From NCBI GenBank assembly GCA_022113835.1, contig JAILWY010000012.1, forward strand, positions 2,170,001 to 2,234,000: 64,000 nt of DNA, written 5' to 3'. The position numbers were made by a program, and so were the translations under genes. Below are positions 36,320 through 46,340 of the stretch, piece after piece (positions within the stretch are counted from its first letter, which is position 1; the number at the start of each line of letters is the position of its first letter). This DNA is from Atopsyche davidsoni (taxonomy: Eukaryota; Arthropoda; Insecta; Trichoptera; Hydrobiosidae). Under the pieces are notes generated by a model. The model worked only from the letters and a program-made list of their open reading frames with translations, did not search any database and was not told the DNA's origin.

Positions 36320-36700
36320 CTCCCCGCTCTCCCCATTCTGTTGCTTGTGCACGACATGAGCGTGTGGAAAGGATCGCTAATGGAGTAGTGGACTTGGAAT
36401 GATTTTAGAGGGATGTGGTCTGAAAGTACCTTGTCGAGATGGAGGGATTCCTGCTATTGTTTCTGTAGCTTGCTGCAGAAAGTGTATCAGATCTTAACGC
36501 CAGAGCTTTGTAAGGAAAGGAAAGGCAGCAACAATACGTAAATTTTTTCTTCCAATATAAAATTGCGGTGTAGAAGGACCCTGGGATATTCTATACTTTT
36601 TTCCCCTTAGTAAACCATGAACACTGGCTCAGCATGAGTATATGCTCAGTGAAATGGTCGCCAACTTCATTTGAGGAGAGGCACTTGATGAAGATGAAAC
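36320..36700 (+). mobile_element. LINE 3'-end relic (type B), longer copy
   Basis: It extends further 5' than the others and matches 48180-48530 over about 350 bp: GGTAATGGAGTAGTGGACTTGGAATGAT-like, GGGATGTG, TTTCTG.AG.(C/T)TGCT, then the ACCATGAACACTGG tail. It follows a type A relic in the same orientation. Confidence 0.65.
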
Positions 36701-39239
36701 ACAAAAGTGTATAGATTTGTTTTACCGGATTAATTTTTAAAAAAAATTCGTTGTGACGGAAAGAATCACCATAATTTTTTTTTAGGTGAAGAATATCACA
36801 ATTTTTTTATATAACCCCCTAATTTTTGCAAGTTGCGTATTTGAAATATCTGAGTAAGAGTATTTTATGTATGAAGATCAAAATTTTAAAATTAGTCTTT
36901 AGCCGAGTGACATTTGCAAACTTGCGTGGGAACCAGTACACTTCCATGTTTTCACTTTATAACATTACGACTTCTGTTTTTTTAAAAGACGTCATTATTT
37001 GAAGAAGTTTCGTAGTTTATGGTTTCCACAGAAGATCGTGCAAGTTGAGAGGTCAGGGCGTGCTGGATAATGGACTAGCGTTGTGTAGGCGATCTGAAAA
37101 CGGTACGGTACGTGATGGTACAGAGGATTTTAATTGCAAAGAGAAAACTCACTGTTTGCTAACGTATATTACTGCTGTTCTATGCGTCATCTTATATGCA
37201 TGTCTTTTAAAAAAAATAAAAACAATGCATATAGTATCACATATATAATGAGAGCTCTTTCGTGTTATAAAAGCACCGCCAATCAGATTGTAATTTTACC
37301 TACAATTTTAGTCGTGTTTTTCAGTTACTGTCACTTCATAAATCATGGCCAAAAGAAACATATTTTCGTTTTATGATATAACAGCATTTGTGCATAAAGA
37401 ATTATTAAACAAAGTTTAGTTTAACTACAACATAAACACATTTCGGTTTCTATTGCATTGTTTTATTAAATGATTCTGCATAATAGAATTAACGAAATAA
37501 TTTGGAATCTGGCTAATTGAAATGTGCATAGTAAGATACTAAGATACGAATTTCATTCAATTCTTCAGATCTTCACTTGTAAGCTTTCGTAGTTGTGTAT
37601 GACATAATAACTTTATTCATCTCAAATTCCGACTTAACTAAAATTACTCACTGCACTCGCAGTATTTTGACTGGCAGGAGCTCATGTGCCTAGTAAAAAT
37701 CTACTCAAACATTTAGCGAAAGCTGGCTGTTATCCAAGCTGAGCTACATTCAATTTGCTGTCGCAAGCTGGCTTGAAATGGAAAAACGTTTAACTGCATT
37801 ATCATGACAGTGTGCATCATAACTTTACGGATCATAATAGGCAAAGATTCACCTTTCTACTACTGTTCTTCAAGTACCATAAAAGATAGACAGCATATTC
37901 TATAATCATGTTGCTTATTAGTGCATTACGTGACGAATAATTTATGTCAGAACTCAATATGACCCACTATTTCTTGGACCGTTAAGGCACACTAAACATG
38001 TACCCATCACTTGCAAATATTCATATTTTGCAAAAATGCATATAATACCGTCATTTTCCTTGATCTTTTCTTCTTTCACAAAATAGTGTATTTTTTAATC
38101 CTGTAAATCTGTATGACTTACTCTTCAAATAATCTAGTGAAAAAACTTTGGTGAATATCGATGGCTTTTTCATTTACGGGAGAAAGAGTCGAAGAGTTTC
38201 TACTTATATTATATTTTAACTGCATGATCGCGACCATTTTGCTAAACTGCCGGAAGAGCCATGTTTTAAAAGTAGATTTACTTAATAAGGCATCAGATGA
38301 CACCGTTATTAAAAGAATAATTTATTCATACTAGACACGTGAGATGAAATCCAATTTAATTAAAGTATATTATAATGTTTTAGAGCTAATTGCCTTTTTT
38401 TAAGGACAGCAAAAAATTTGACGAGCAATACAAATTAAATCAACCTTTTTATATCATCATGATATAACTTAGATACAGTATACAACTATAGCAGCTTATC
38501 AGCTATTATAATGTTTTAAACTCGAATTAAAAAAATTAAATATACTATTATACATAAGTTAATTTAATTCTCAATTCATATCAATAACTTAAAGTTAATA
38601 CAAATCATCTTCGTGACCTTGATTACATCAGCTTTGATTTCAACTGTCAGGATCAAAAACGAACCGAGAACGTGTGATGAAGATTTATCAATCTAGCTAC
38701 TGAGCTTCAAAGAAAATTTAAATATAAAAAGCAAGCAAGCCGATGATATCTTAATCGACGATTGATTTTATTATTATTATTATTATGAATCCCGCAGTTG
38801 TAACGCTCATTAAACAAATAACTAATAACAGGCGTAGAAATAAAATAACTCAAAGTTTATATGTACTTTTGTGTAATGCATACAAATTTTGTGTTTACAC
38901 TGAAGCATTGCAAACATCACGTTTGCTGAATCCACTCGGCAGTCCTCGAGCCTTCAGCGAGAACAGCTGACAGCACGCGTCATGCGTATATCTCGATGAA
39001 AGTGAATCGAAACAGACTCCGAGACTTCATTTTCATCCTCACTCCAAGAGCGGGAGCTATTCAAGCCCAGGTGATCCGAGAACTAACAGTCTCAACAAGT
39101 GGACGCGAGGCGAGAACTGAGCATTTACAAGCAATTATATTCAGCAAGGCACGTTTCCGGCATTCAATGTGTTGTATCAAAAAAAATAATAGAAAACCTT
39201 TATGTTAATAAAACGTTAATAAAAAATAATGATTTACAC

Positions 39240-39614
39240 CAGTGCTTCTCAAAGTGGTCCCTGCGGACCCCAGGGGGTCCTTGGGATCATTCACGGGGTC
39301 CTTAGAAAATTAAAATCTATTTGGGGGTCTCTGAACAACGTCAGGGGGTCCGCGCAAGGTTTCATATAAAATAAAAAAATGTAACACATTTTTATACATA
39401 TTAGCAATTTTTACGTCCTAAGTAAAATATAAATATAGACAGGTGCATAATATACAAGTAATAACAGGCATCGCGGTGAGTCAGGTTACAATAGAGTCGA
39501 TACTTGCACCAAATAGTCTATAATATGAATTTATGTAGTTTTTCACCCAGGGTCCGTAGGCAAGTTTTGACTATGAAAGTGGGTCCGTGGGCCAAAAGAG
39601 TTTGAGAGCCACTG
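39240..39614 (+). mobile_element. hAT-type MITE, copy 2, complete
   Basis: This is a 375-bp element with ends CAGTGCTTCTCAAAGTGG and TTTGAGAGCCACTG (imperfect inverted repeats). It is flanked on both sides by the 8-bp target duplication ATTTACAC. No transposase is encoded. Eight-base duplications and CAGNG ends are the hAT signature. Confidence 0.92.
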
Positions 39615-41864
39615 ATTTACACAGATTCAAACTCAAAAATATAAATATCTAAATAGCTAGAATATGATTACGATAATTTTGGTTTTAGAGCGTTTTTGTC
39701 TTTCAATGGCTAGTGTTGTCTCTCAAGCAAGTAATTGTCAATGTTTTTGGTGTATATATTTTTTATTATTTCCATATTCATTCTAGGTTAGTGCGAACGC
39801 GTTCTAGATCTGCGAACATTTGCAAAGACCTCCATATGGGCGGACCAGTCGCGCAGAGCGCTGGTAATGATGCCGATTAATTAGTTCAACGCAACACGTA
39901 ACCCAGGCGCGTAAATATATAAGTAGCTTCCAGATCTCCTCGTGTTTTTCAACATCTCTGTCGGCCATACTACACGCGTGTTTGTGTTATAACTCGGAAA
40001 TATTATTTGATAAATCGTTGGGTGTTATATTCGATGTTAGTAAACTCTTGGAGTGGGAGACATTGTTACCCGCTCGAATCAGGAGCGCAAATATATAAGA
40101 CGCTCCCAGGTTTCTTAAAAATTTTCAGCGTCTCTGTCAACTATACTAAACGAGTCTTGTGTATTATTTATTAAAACGTCAAATATTCATTATTATTATT
40201 ATATATGAGACCTAAATTATGGGGTGTTCGTCATGAGTGGAAGACATTTACCAAAAGCAAAAGTTTTTATAATAATCTTCGGAGTATGAATCGGAATCAA
40301 ACTAAAACTCGACGATCGCTTAGTGTCGATGTTGTAGTGACTTTTTAAATAATCATTGTAATTTTTTTTTTTTAATTTAAATACGCGGAAACAGCATTCA
40401 TCAATGTTATTTTTTTCCAAAGTAGCTGTCTTGTTTATTGTCTCGTTAAAGCTTAATGAACGAGCGATAACTCGCTAACAGGCTGCGATGCGACCGAGTG
40501 TTAACTTGCACGCAGCGTGTGCCGATATGTCCACAAGTCAACAAGGCGCAAGCAGTCATTGCCTCACTCCTTTTACTAAGTCTAACAGGCCGCATTGTCC
40601 GGGGCTCGGGTCATAATCAGCTGGTGGAACAGCTGATTTCTCCTGAATCGAGCCCCATTCAGTGCAGTGTGCACAGGCACTCGCTAACTGCTACGTGTGT
40701 GGCGCACTTCACCTGGCAACGTGCACAGAACACGCTGTGACATTTCTCAATGGGAGAAAATTGACGCCAGAACTGTATTGGATGATATATATTGTGTTTA
40801 TATAATATAATGCTGACATCCAATCTTATATAATATGAATAGAAAGTTTGCTAACAGTAAAAATGCGTGATTTTAATCATATTAAATATGATAAATAAAT
40901 ATCGACCGAGTACTTGCTTTGCTGTGTCTAGCCAATACTTAATAATAAAAACGATAAAAACTAAATCAGAAGGTTGCTTAGTTGTTAGTTTAAAAAATTA
41001 TTTGTGTGAATTTTTCCACTTTTCTTGTTGGCATTTTGACTTCATTTGAAAACGATAATAATATGAGCTAGCAAAACCAGTCATAATAAAAAAAAATTAA
41101 ATATCTAAATGAAATTACACTGAGTACTTTTAATCAAAGTCTTAGTCACGAATAAATAGTTTATTGAAACTAACAACTCCATAAATTATTGATAAAAACT
41201 GAATTATTCCAAATTTATAATAAAAACCGTACATTATAAATAAATGCCATCTTGTAAGGGTGCTATAAGTTAATTTAAGTATTCGTGGTATTATGTTTGA
41301 TATTTAAATTTATAGCTTTTCGAACGAACTCATCTGAAATAAGATAATTTCATATTCGAAAAAAATTATAAATATACCATGATAATTGGAGTGGTGGTAT
41401 AAAATATCTCAATTAATAAAGCAATATCGCATGGGAGCCAAAAATAAAAAAAACGAAGACGTTTCTTGTAAAATGACGAGCACACAAAAGAAAAAGAGTG
41501 GCCACATATTGTGTGAGCCGAAATTAATTAGCGGCCCGACGAGACTTTTATTTGTGTTTGAGGTTTTATTAAAGGCAGTGATAGCTGTTAATATGATTAT
41601 CGTGGAGGTGGTAATGCTTTACCACGGGCGGCCACTGGAAATGCGGGCGGGGGCGGCGGGGCAGGATGCACGAGCATGCAGACCACCGCATGCTTATCAT
41701 GACATATAATTTTCAAAAAAATATTCTATATAATTTTTCAAAAAGAGTGGCTTTACACATATATCGGTGACTTGCTCTGAACCCGCAATCAAGGTAACAA
41801 ATATTTATATTTATGTAAATAACTCTTGTTTTTGAAAGCTTCGGTGTTTTATGAGGGAATATTA

Positions 41865-42795
41865 TTAGTAGTGTGCATTAATTTAAAGGATTTTTAAAGA
41901 AATGGCGTTACTAGTATTGAATCGCATCAGGCTATACTTTAAAACTTCATCATTGTGAAGCGTCTTTGTTGCGCTTTATTTTTCAGTGTATGTCATATCG
42001 CTGAAGTGTAAACAACATTTTTTTTGAGCTCTCAACATGTCAAATTTTGTACTAACAAAACGCAATTTGCGGGAAGCTTTACTATTCTGTTTCAATTGGA
42101 AGAAAAAAGAAGCTGAAAGTCACCGATTGCTGTGTGAAGTTTATGGTGAACATGCTCCATCAGTCAACAAACGTGTAAGTACTAGTTTCGACGCTTTAAA
42201 AGTGATGATTTCGATATGGATGACAAAGAACGTCCAGGCCAACCAAAAAAAGTCGAAGATGAAGAATTAGAGGCATTGCTCGATAAAGACTCGTGTCAAA
42301 CGCAAGCAAAACTCGCAGAATCATTGGGAGTTGATCGAGCAACAATTTGCAAAGAATTGAGAATAATTAAAAAGCAAGGAAATTGGGTGCCACATAAATT
42401 GAAGCCGATAGACGTCGAAATAAAATCGTGACAATGCTCGGCCACATGTTGCTAAACCGGATAAAACATATTTGGAAAACAGTGGAAGTTGTGCCTCACC
42501 CGCCTTATAGCCCAGACCTTGCCCCTTCCGACTACCACTTGTTTCGATCGAAACAGAATGCCCTTTCTGGAACACGCTTCACTTCTGAACAGGGTATCAA
42601 AAATTGGCTTGATTCTTTCTTGGCTTCAAAAGACAAACAGTTCTTTTGGGATGGAATCCATAATATGCCAGAAACATGGGAAAAAGTAGTGACTAGCGAT
42701 GGACAATACTTTGAATAGAATATACTGTACCATTTTTTTTATAAAAAAGCTCCAATTTCACTAAAAAAATCCTTAAAATTAATGCACACTACTAA
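41865..42795 (+). mobile_element. Mariner element, internally deleted, with both ends
   Basis: Terminal inverted repeats TTAGTAGTGTGCATTAAT, extending to about 32 bp, lie at both ends and are flanked by TA on each side (41863-41864 and 42796-42797). The N-terminal half of a mariner transposase starts at 42037 (MSNFVLTKRNLREALLF). It is frameshifted near 42205, continues as DDKERPGQPKKVEDEELEAL ... KKQGNWVPHKLKP, then jumps across a deletion to NARPHVAKP-like bases and [17 protein letters not shown] ... SDGQYFE. The centre, with the first catalytic Asp, is missing, so it can move only if a transposase is supplied by another copy. Confidence 0.93.
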
Positions 42796-42848
42796 TAATT
42801 TTTTCGAATTTTTATAATGCTTATTTTCTGGAATGATGAATATATTTG

Positions 42849-43118
42849 GAAACATATTTGAAAAAAAGTGGATGGGAAGTTCTGCCTCACCCGCCTTATA
42901 GCCCAGACCTTGCCCCTTCCGACTACCATTTGTTTCAATCGATGCAGAATGCCCTTTCTGGAATACGCTTCACTTCTGAACAGAGTATCAAAAATTGGCT
43001 TGATTCTTTCTTGGCTTCAAAAGACGAACAGTTCTTTTGGGATGGAATCCATAATATGCCAGAAACATGGGAAAAAGTAGTGACTAGCGATGGACAATAC
43101 TTTGAATAGAATATATTG
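42849..43118 (+). pseudogene. Second mariner tail, 40 bp from the Wnt6 donor
   Basis: It encodes [20 protein letters not shown] ... [20 protein letters not shown] ... SDGQYFE, nearly identical to the end of the neighbouring mariner. It lacks the terminal inverted repeat and everything upstream. It is either a local duplication or a second truncated insertion. It ends just inside intron 1 of Wnt6. Confidence 0.9.
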
Positions 43119-43158
43119 TTTTCTTGAATGAGGAAAGATGGTTGGGAAGTGGACTCAC

Positions 43159-43220
43159 GTGTAGGATCCGGTGATGGGCGCCAGGAGCAGCAGGCAGACG
43201 GCCACCAGGGCCGGCCGCAT
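43159..43220 (-). CDS. Wnt6: Wnt6 exon 1: start codon and signal peptide
   Basis: The exon reads MRPALVAVCLLLLAPITGSY and then two bases of a Thr codon before a perfect donor, GTGAGT. A basic residue followed by a run of Ala, Val and Leu and a small-residue end is a classic secretory signal peptide, as a Wnt needs. The two leftover bases (AC) plus the first base of exon 2 (G) restore the frame exactly, giving ...GSY-T-ASGNHVV. The ATG has A at -3 and lies ten bases after the stop of a small upstream ORF. No homology can be claimed for a signal peptide, so the assignment rests on orientation, phase, donor quality and position. Had the phase not matched, I would not have called it. Confidence 0.87.
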
Positions 43221-43295
43221 CCTCGCTCTGCTACTGAGGCGGCCCCAACCGCCCGCGGGCGCTCATGCCGCCCTGGCGCTCCCTCGGAAGGCGAC
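43221..43295 (-). other. Wnt6: Wnt6 5' leader segment
   Basis: This GC-rich stretch runs upstream of the Wnt6 ATG. On the minus strand the bases TGTTGTCACTTGCAG end at 43296, a plausible 3' splice site, so 43295 may be the first base of this exon. That would imply at least one further upstream non-coding exon. Alternatively, transcription starts nearby and the AG is fortuitous. Confidence 0.5.
43231..43266 (-). promoter_or_regulatory. Upstream ORF in the Wnt6 leader
   Basis: An ATG at 43266 opens an 11-codon reading frame (MSARGRLGPPQ) that ends at a TAG at 43231, ten bases before the Wnt6 ATG. It lies in another frame and does not overlap the main ORF. Such a uORF commonly lowers translation of the main ORF by forcing re-initiation. 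That the leader is transcribed is an inference. Confidence 0.5.
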
Positions 43296-43516
43296 CTGCA
43301 AGTGACAACATGCTCATGAAGCTACATGTGAAGCCTTCAAGCACTGAAAAAACAGTGAGAACACATATAAATTTCTAAATTTCATAAAAAAAATATTTTT
43401 CATAATTCTTCCAGAATCTCAATAAAAAATTACCAAATTCAAAGTACACCTCTGACTCAAAAATATTCTTAAGAAATATCCAGTGAAAAATAATTATCGA
43501 CTATTAGAATCTCGAA

Positions 43517-43757
43517 CAGTGGTCCCCAACATTTTTGTGCCAATGTGCACACTTTAAATTATCGGTTTGGTGGGGGATTTTATTTATTAAAATTTGGTAC
43601 TTTGAAAAAAAAATTTACTTGTTCAAGACAATAAATATTCATGAAAGCATTTGAATACCTGTAATATAATATTTTTAATGAAGAAGTGTAGCTTATGTTA
43701 TAGTAATAAAGTTTAAATAATTAAAACAATCGGTGGACATGCGGTTGAGGACCCCTG
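43517..43757 (+). mobile_element. Short hAT-like MITE near Wnt6 exon 1
   Basis: This 241-bp element has ends CAGTGGTCCCCAAC and GTTGAGGACCCCTG. The flanks ATCTCGAA and CTCTAGAA match at 6 of 8 bases. It lies about 0.3 kb upstream of the Wnt6 start codon. Confidence 0.75.
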
Positions 43758-43900
43758 CTCTAGAACCTCAGGTCAGCCTGGTTACTTTAGGGCACAGTAC
43801 TAGAACACGACTCTAAAAGGGATGGGACATAGAAGGACTCAACAGGTGCTTGATTTCAATATTTTCCTTAGTTTTTTACTTTTTAAATATTAAATTTAAA

Positions 43901-43952
43901 AAAATATATATATACATATATTATATATACATATATATGTGTGTGTGTGTGT
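43901..43952. repeat. AT/GT microsatellite
   Basis: Runs of (TA)n with ACATATAT breaks pass into (TG)n. It is simple sequence with no coding meaning. Confidence 0.9.
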
Positions 43953-44719
43953 CCATACATATATTCTGTTTTTATACTAAAATATACATTTTAAATAATC
44001 GCAATGGAATATTTACAAAAACTATAATGTATTAAAATATAACCTATTAAATTTGCATAAATTATTAAATAGCTTATAACGATAGCGTGTTTTTTTTATA
44101 AACAAAATATTAAATTTATATTCAGACATGTGGGTTATCGCTGTCTTAATTGATAATTAAAAACTGTATCAATTAACAATAAATCAGACCTAATGCAGGT
44201 TCGGAAAAAAAAAAAAAAAAAAAACAAAACCGAACCAACGCATCTGCATAAAAATGTTATAACGCCACGAAAGTGAAAACGGGTTGACCGTTTATCTCGG
44301 TAATTATACATCTGTAACGGTGAATTCACAAAATCGGTCACTGTACCAAACAGTGATATGGCATACCTAGAGAAGAAGAAGCCTGGTGGGGGGGGGGAGG
44401 GGGGAGCTCTGGGTCAAAACCGGAAACCAACGATAGCGAAAGCACGAAAAACGGAGGACGCATCAACGCCACTCTTATAAAATAAGATAAGATAAGAGCA
44501 ATTATAAAATAGACGAAAGACAGGAGTTGTGTGTAGAAGATAAAGAAGAATTTATAACGACTTAGGTTTTGAGTTATGAGCCCTTCCTACGTGATGGTTA
44601 ACGTGAAATAATTTTTTTTTAACACACATAATTCAACAGGTAGGTATTTTGATTTAGTATTATATAGCAGGTGTTGGAGGTAGGCGAACATTTCACTAGT
44701 GTTCATGGTGTTCTAAGGC

Positions 44720-45100
44720 GAAAATAGTGCAGGGGGGATTTATATTTAGTGTATGCGTAGCTTGTACCTACCGGGAGGCTGCGACGCGGGAGGCGGCGGA
44801 TGAGGCCGAGGTCCACGTGCTGGCGGTCAACTCGCGATGCGCACGACACTCGACGGCTCCGGGTCACACGGCACCCGCGGGGGTGCTCATATTGCCGGGG
44901 ATCGTTCGTCTATCGCGGGGGATCGTTCGTCTATCGCGGGGGATTGTTCGCTTGTCGCGGGGATTGTTCGCCTGTCGCGGGTGGCGGAGCGCAGGTGCGG
45001 CGGGCGGCGGGCGGCGCGGCGTGCGAGCGGGCGCGGACTGAGCGCTCGGCCGCCGCGCCGGCACCCCCCGCCCCCCTTCCCACACCAGGGCATTTTCATC
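44720..45100 (-). promoter_or_regulatory. CpG-rich island upstream of Wnt6, candidate promoter or 5' UTR exon
   Basis: This is about 380 bp of very GC- and CpG-rich DNA in an AT-rich setting, 1.5 kb upstream of the Wnt6 start codon. On the minus strand a good donor (G|GTAGGTAC) occurs near 44772-44767 and could pair with the acceptor at 43296 to make a 5' UTR intron of about 1.5 kb. Open frames run through it on both strands, as expected for GC-rich DNA, and none looks like a protein. No TATA box was convincing. Promoter function is inferred from position and composition only. Confidence 0.4.
44887..44985. repeat. About 21-bp tandem repeat inside the CpG island
   Basis: Four imperfect copies of a unit like GGGGATCGTTCGTCTATCGC follow each other. 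The first two are nearly identical, and the later ones change to GATTGTTCGCCTGTCGC. The unit length keeps open frames alive (RGIVRLS repeated), but that is a by-product of the repeat. Confidence 0.75.
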
Positions 45101-45610
45101 TCGCGAATTTCAAATTTATAATTTTCATACCGATACCAAAAAACACGGAGCAAACGTACAATACAACTCCAATATACTCAATATATTACAAAACACTCTC
45201 ACAAAATATTTGCGAAACCGGTCACCAATAAAAATTCAACCGCCGCGCCGGCACCCCCGCCCCCCTCCGCACACCAGGGTATTTTCATCTAGCCATTCCA
45301 AAAGCCAAAATTCCAAAGCCATTTCATCATACCAAAAACACGGAGCAAACGCGCAATACAACTCCAATACACAAATCACACTTAACTCTTTCACAAATAT
45401 AAAAGCATTTGAAACCGGTCACCAATAAAAATTCGGCAGCCCCGCCGGCACCCCCGCCCCCCTCCGCACACCAGGCTATTTTCATCTGGCGAATTACAAA
45501 TTTTTAATTTTCAATACAACTCCAAATCACATTAAACACTTTCACAAATATAAAAGCATTTGTTAACTAAAGATTTTTGAAACCGGTCACCAATAAAAAT
45601 TGACACGTGG
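45050..45610 (+). repeat. Three tandem units of about 190 bp ending GAAACCGGTCACCAATAAAA
   Basis: Units start near 45050, 45240 and 45436 with CGCCGGCACCCCCGCCCCC and CACACCAGG.(T/C)ATTTTCATCT. They share AACACGGAGCAAACG and close with GAAACCGGTCACCAATAAAA. The C-rich head recurs alone at 60858-60890. The tail links them to the palindrome at 46.05 kb. Confidence 0.8.
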
Positions 45611-45845
45611 AAAAATCACTCATTTTATTCAAAGTATTAAAATGGAATGTCTAAAATAGTGATTTTTTTATACACATTCGTTTCACTTTTTACGCTGATA
45701 CTCGACAAAACAAATAATTTGTGTTTATATTTAAACTTGTACCGTCACTATTTATAAATTCAAATATATTTACGTATTAACCTTTGAAGTACAACTGTTT
45801 TTTTTTTAATATGATAATTTAAATAAAATATTTAAGTAATTTTTT

Positions 45846-45866
45846 CTAACCTAACCTAACCTAACC
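45846..45866. repeat. Interstitial telomere-type repeat (CTAAC)4
   Basis: Four perfect copies of the insect TTAGG pentamer in the CCTAA orientation. Short interstitial runs like this are frequent in insect genomes. Confidence 0.85.
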
Positions 45867-46053
45867 TTTCACGTTGGCATTATCAAACTGAGTGAGAGTT
45901 TATATAATAACGCATTGTTATCAATAACAATAAAAATATAATATTAATCTTCAAATGCCTTGTCCCTCAACAACATATAATATTAACATGTCCACCAGTA
46001 AAAATTAACATGTGGAAAAATCACTCAAGTATTTTAAGAAATTCAATATTTTT

Positions 46054-46340
46054 GACAGAGAGTACTTGGTGGAATTCTATTTTAATAGTTTTTAATAAAA
46101 TACTTGAGTGATTTTCCACATTTTCGTTTTTATTAGTGACCGGTTTCGCCAACCTTTCACGTTGGCATTATCAAACAGAGTTCTGCATTGACTCTGTATG
46201 ATAATGCCAACGTGAAAGGTTGTCGAAACCGGTCACTAATAAAAACGAAAATGTGGAAAATCACTCAAGTATTTTATTCAAAAATATTCAAGTATTTTAC
46301 TTTAAATATTAAAATTGAATTCCACCAAGTACTCTCTGTT
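46054..46340. repeat. Large palindromic fold-back element with hammerhead-like arms
   Basis: Left arm 46054-46181 and right arm 46191-46340 are inverted copies: GACAGAGAGTACTTGGTGGA at the left end and its inverse at the right, then TACTTGAGTGATTTTCCACA and its inverse. The spacer is only about ten bases. Toward the centre each arm reads, on opposite strands, GATAAT-GCCAAC-GTGAAAG-GTTGGC (one base differs on the right)-GAAACCGGTCAC. No protein is encoded. Confidence 0.88.

Larger units (their letters stand above)
16917..43158 (-). other. Wnt6: Wnt6 intron 1 (about 26 kb)
   Basis: The intron runs between the signal-peptide exon and exon 2. Besides the repeats listed separately, GC-rich patches lie at about 19.15-19.40, 22.74-23.0, 25.03-25.2, 26.84-27.03, 28.24-28.56, 29.37-29.53, 30.27-30.43, 33.46-33.69, 35.40-35.70, 40.5-40.74 and 41.5-41.69 kb. 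In 17440-18530, 20260-21830, 25250-26130, 27040-28230, 30720-32730, 36700-39230 and 39630-40480 I recognise no gene, RNA or clear repeat. Confidence 0.88.

Noticed and set aside
43128..43319. Plus-strand frame of 63 codons over Wnt6 exon 1
   Set aside because: It is the shadow of the minus-strand signal-peptide exon and leader.
44727..45231. Open frames of 94-143 codons in the CpG island
   Set aside because: Stops are rare in such GC-rich DNA. Several frames on both strands are open at once, and all give Arg/Ala/Gly-rich products.
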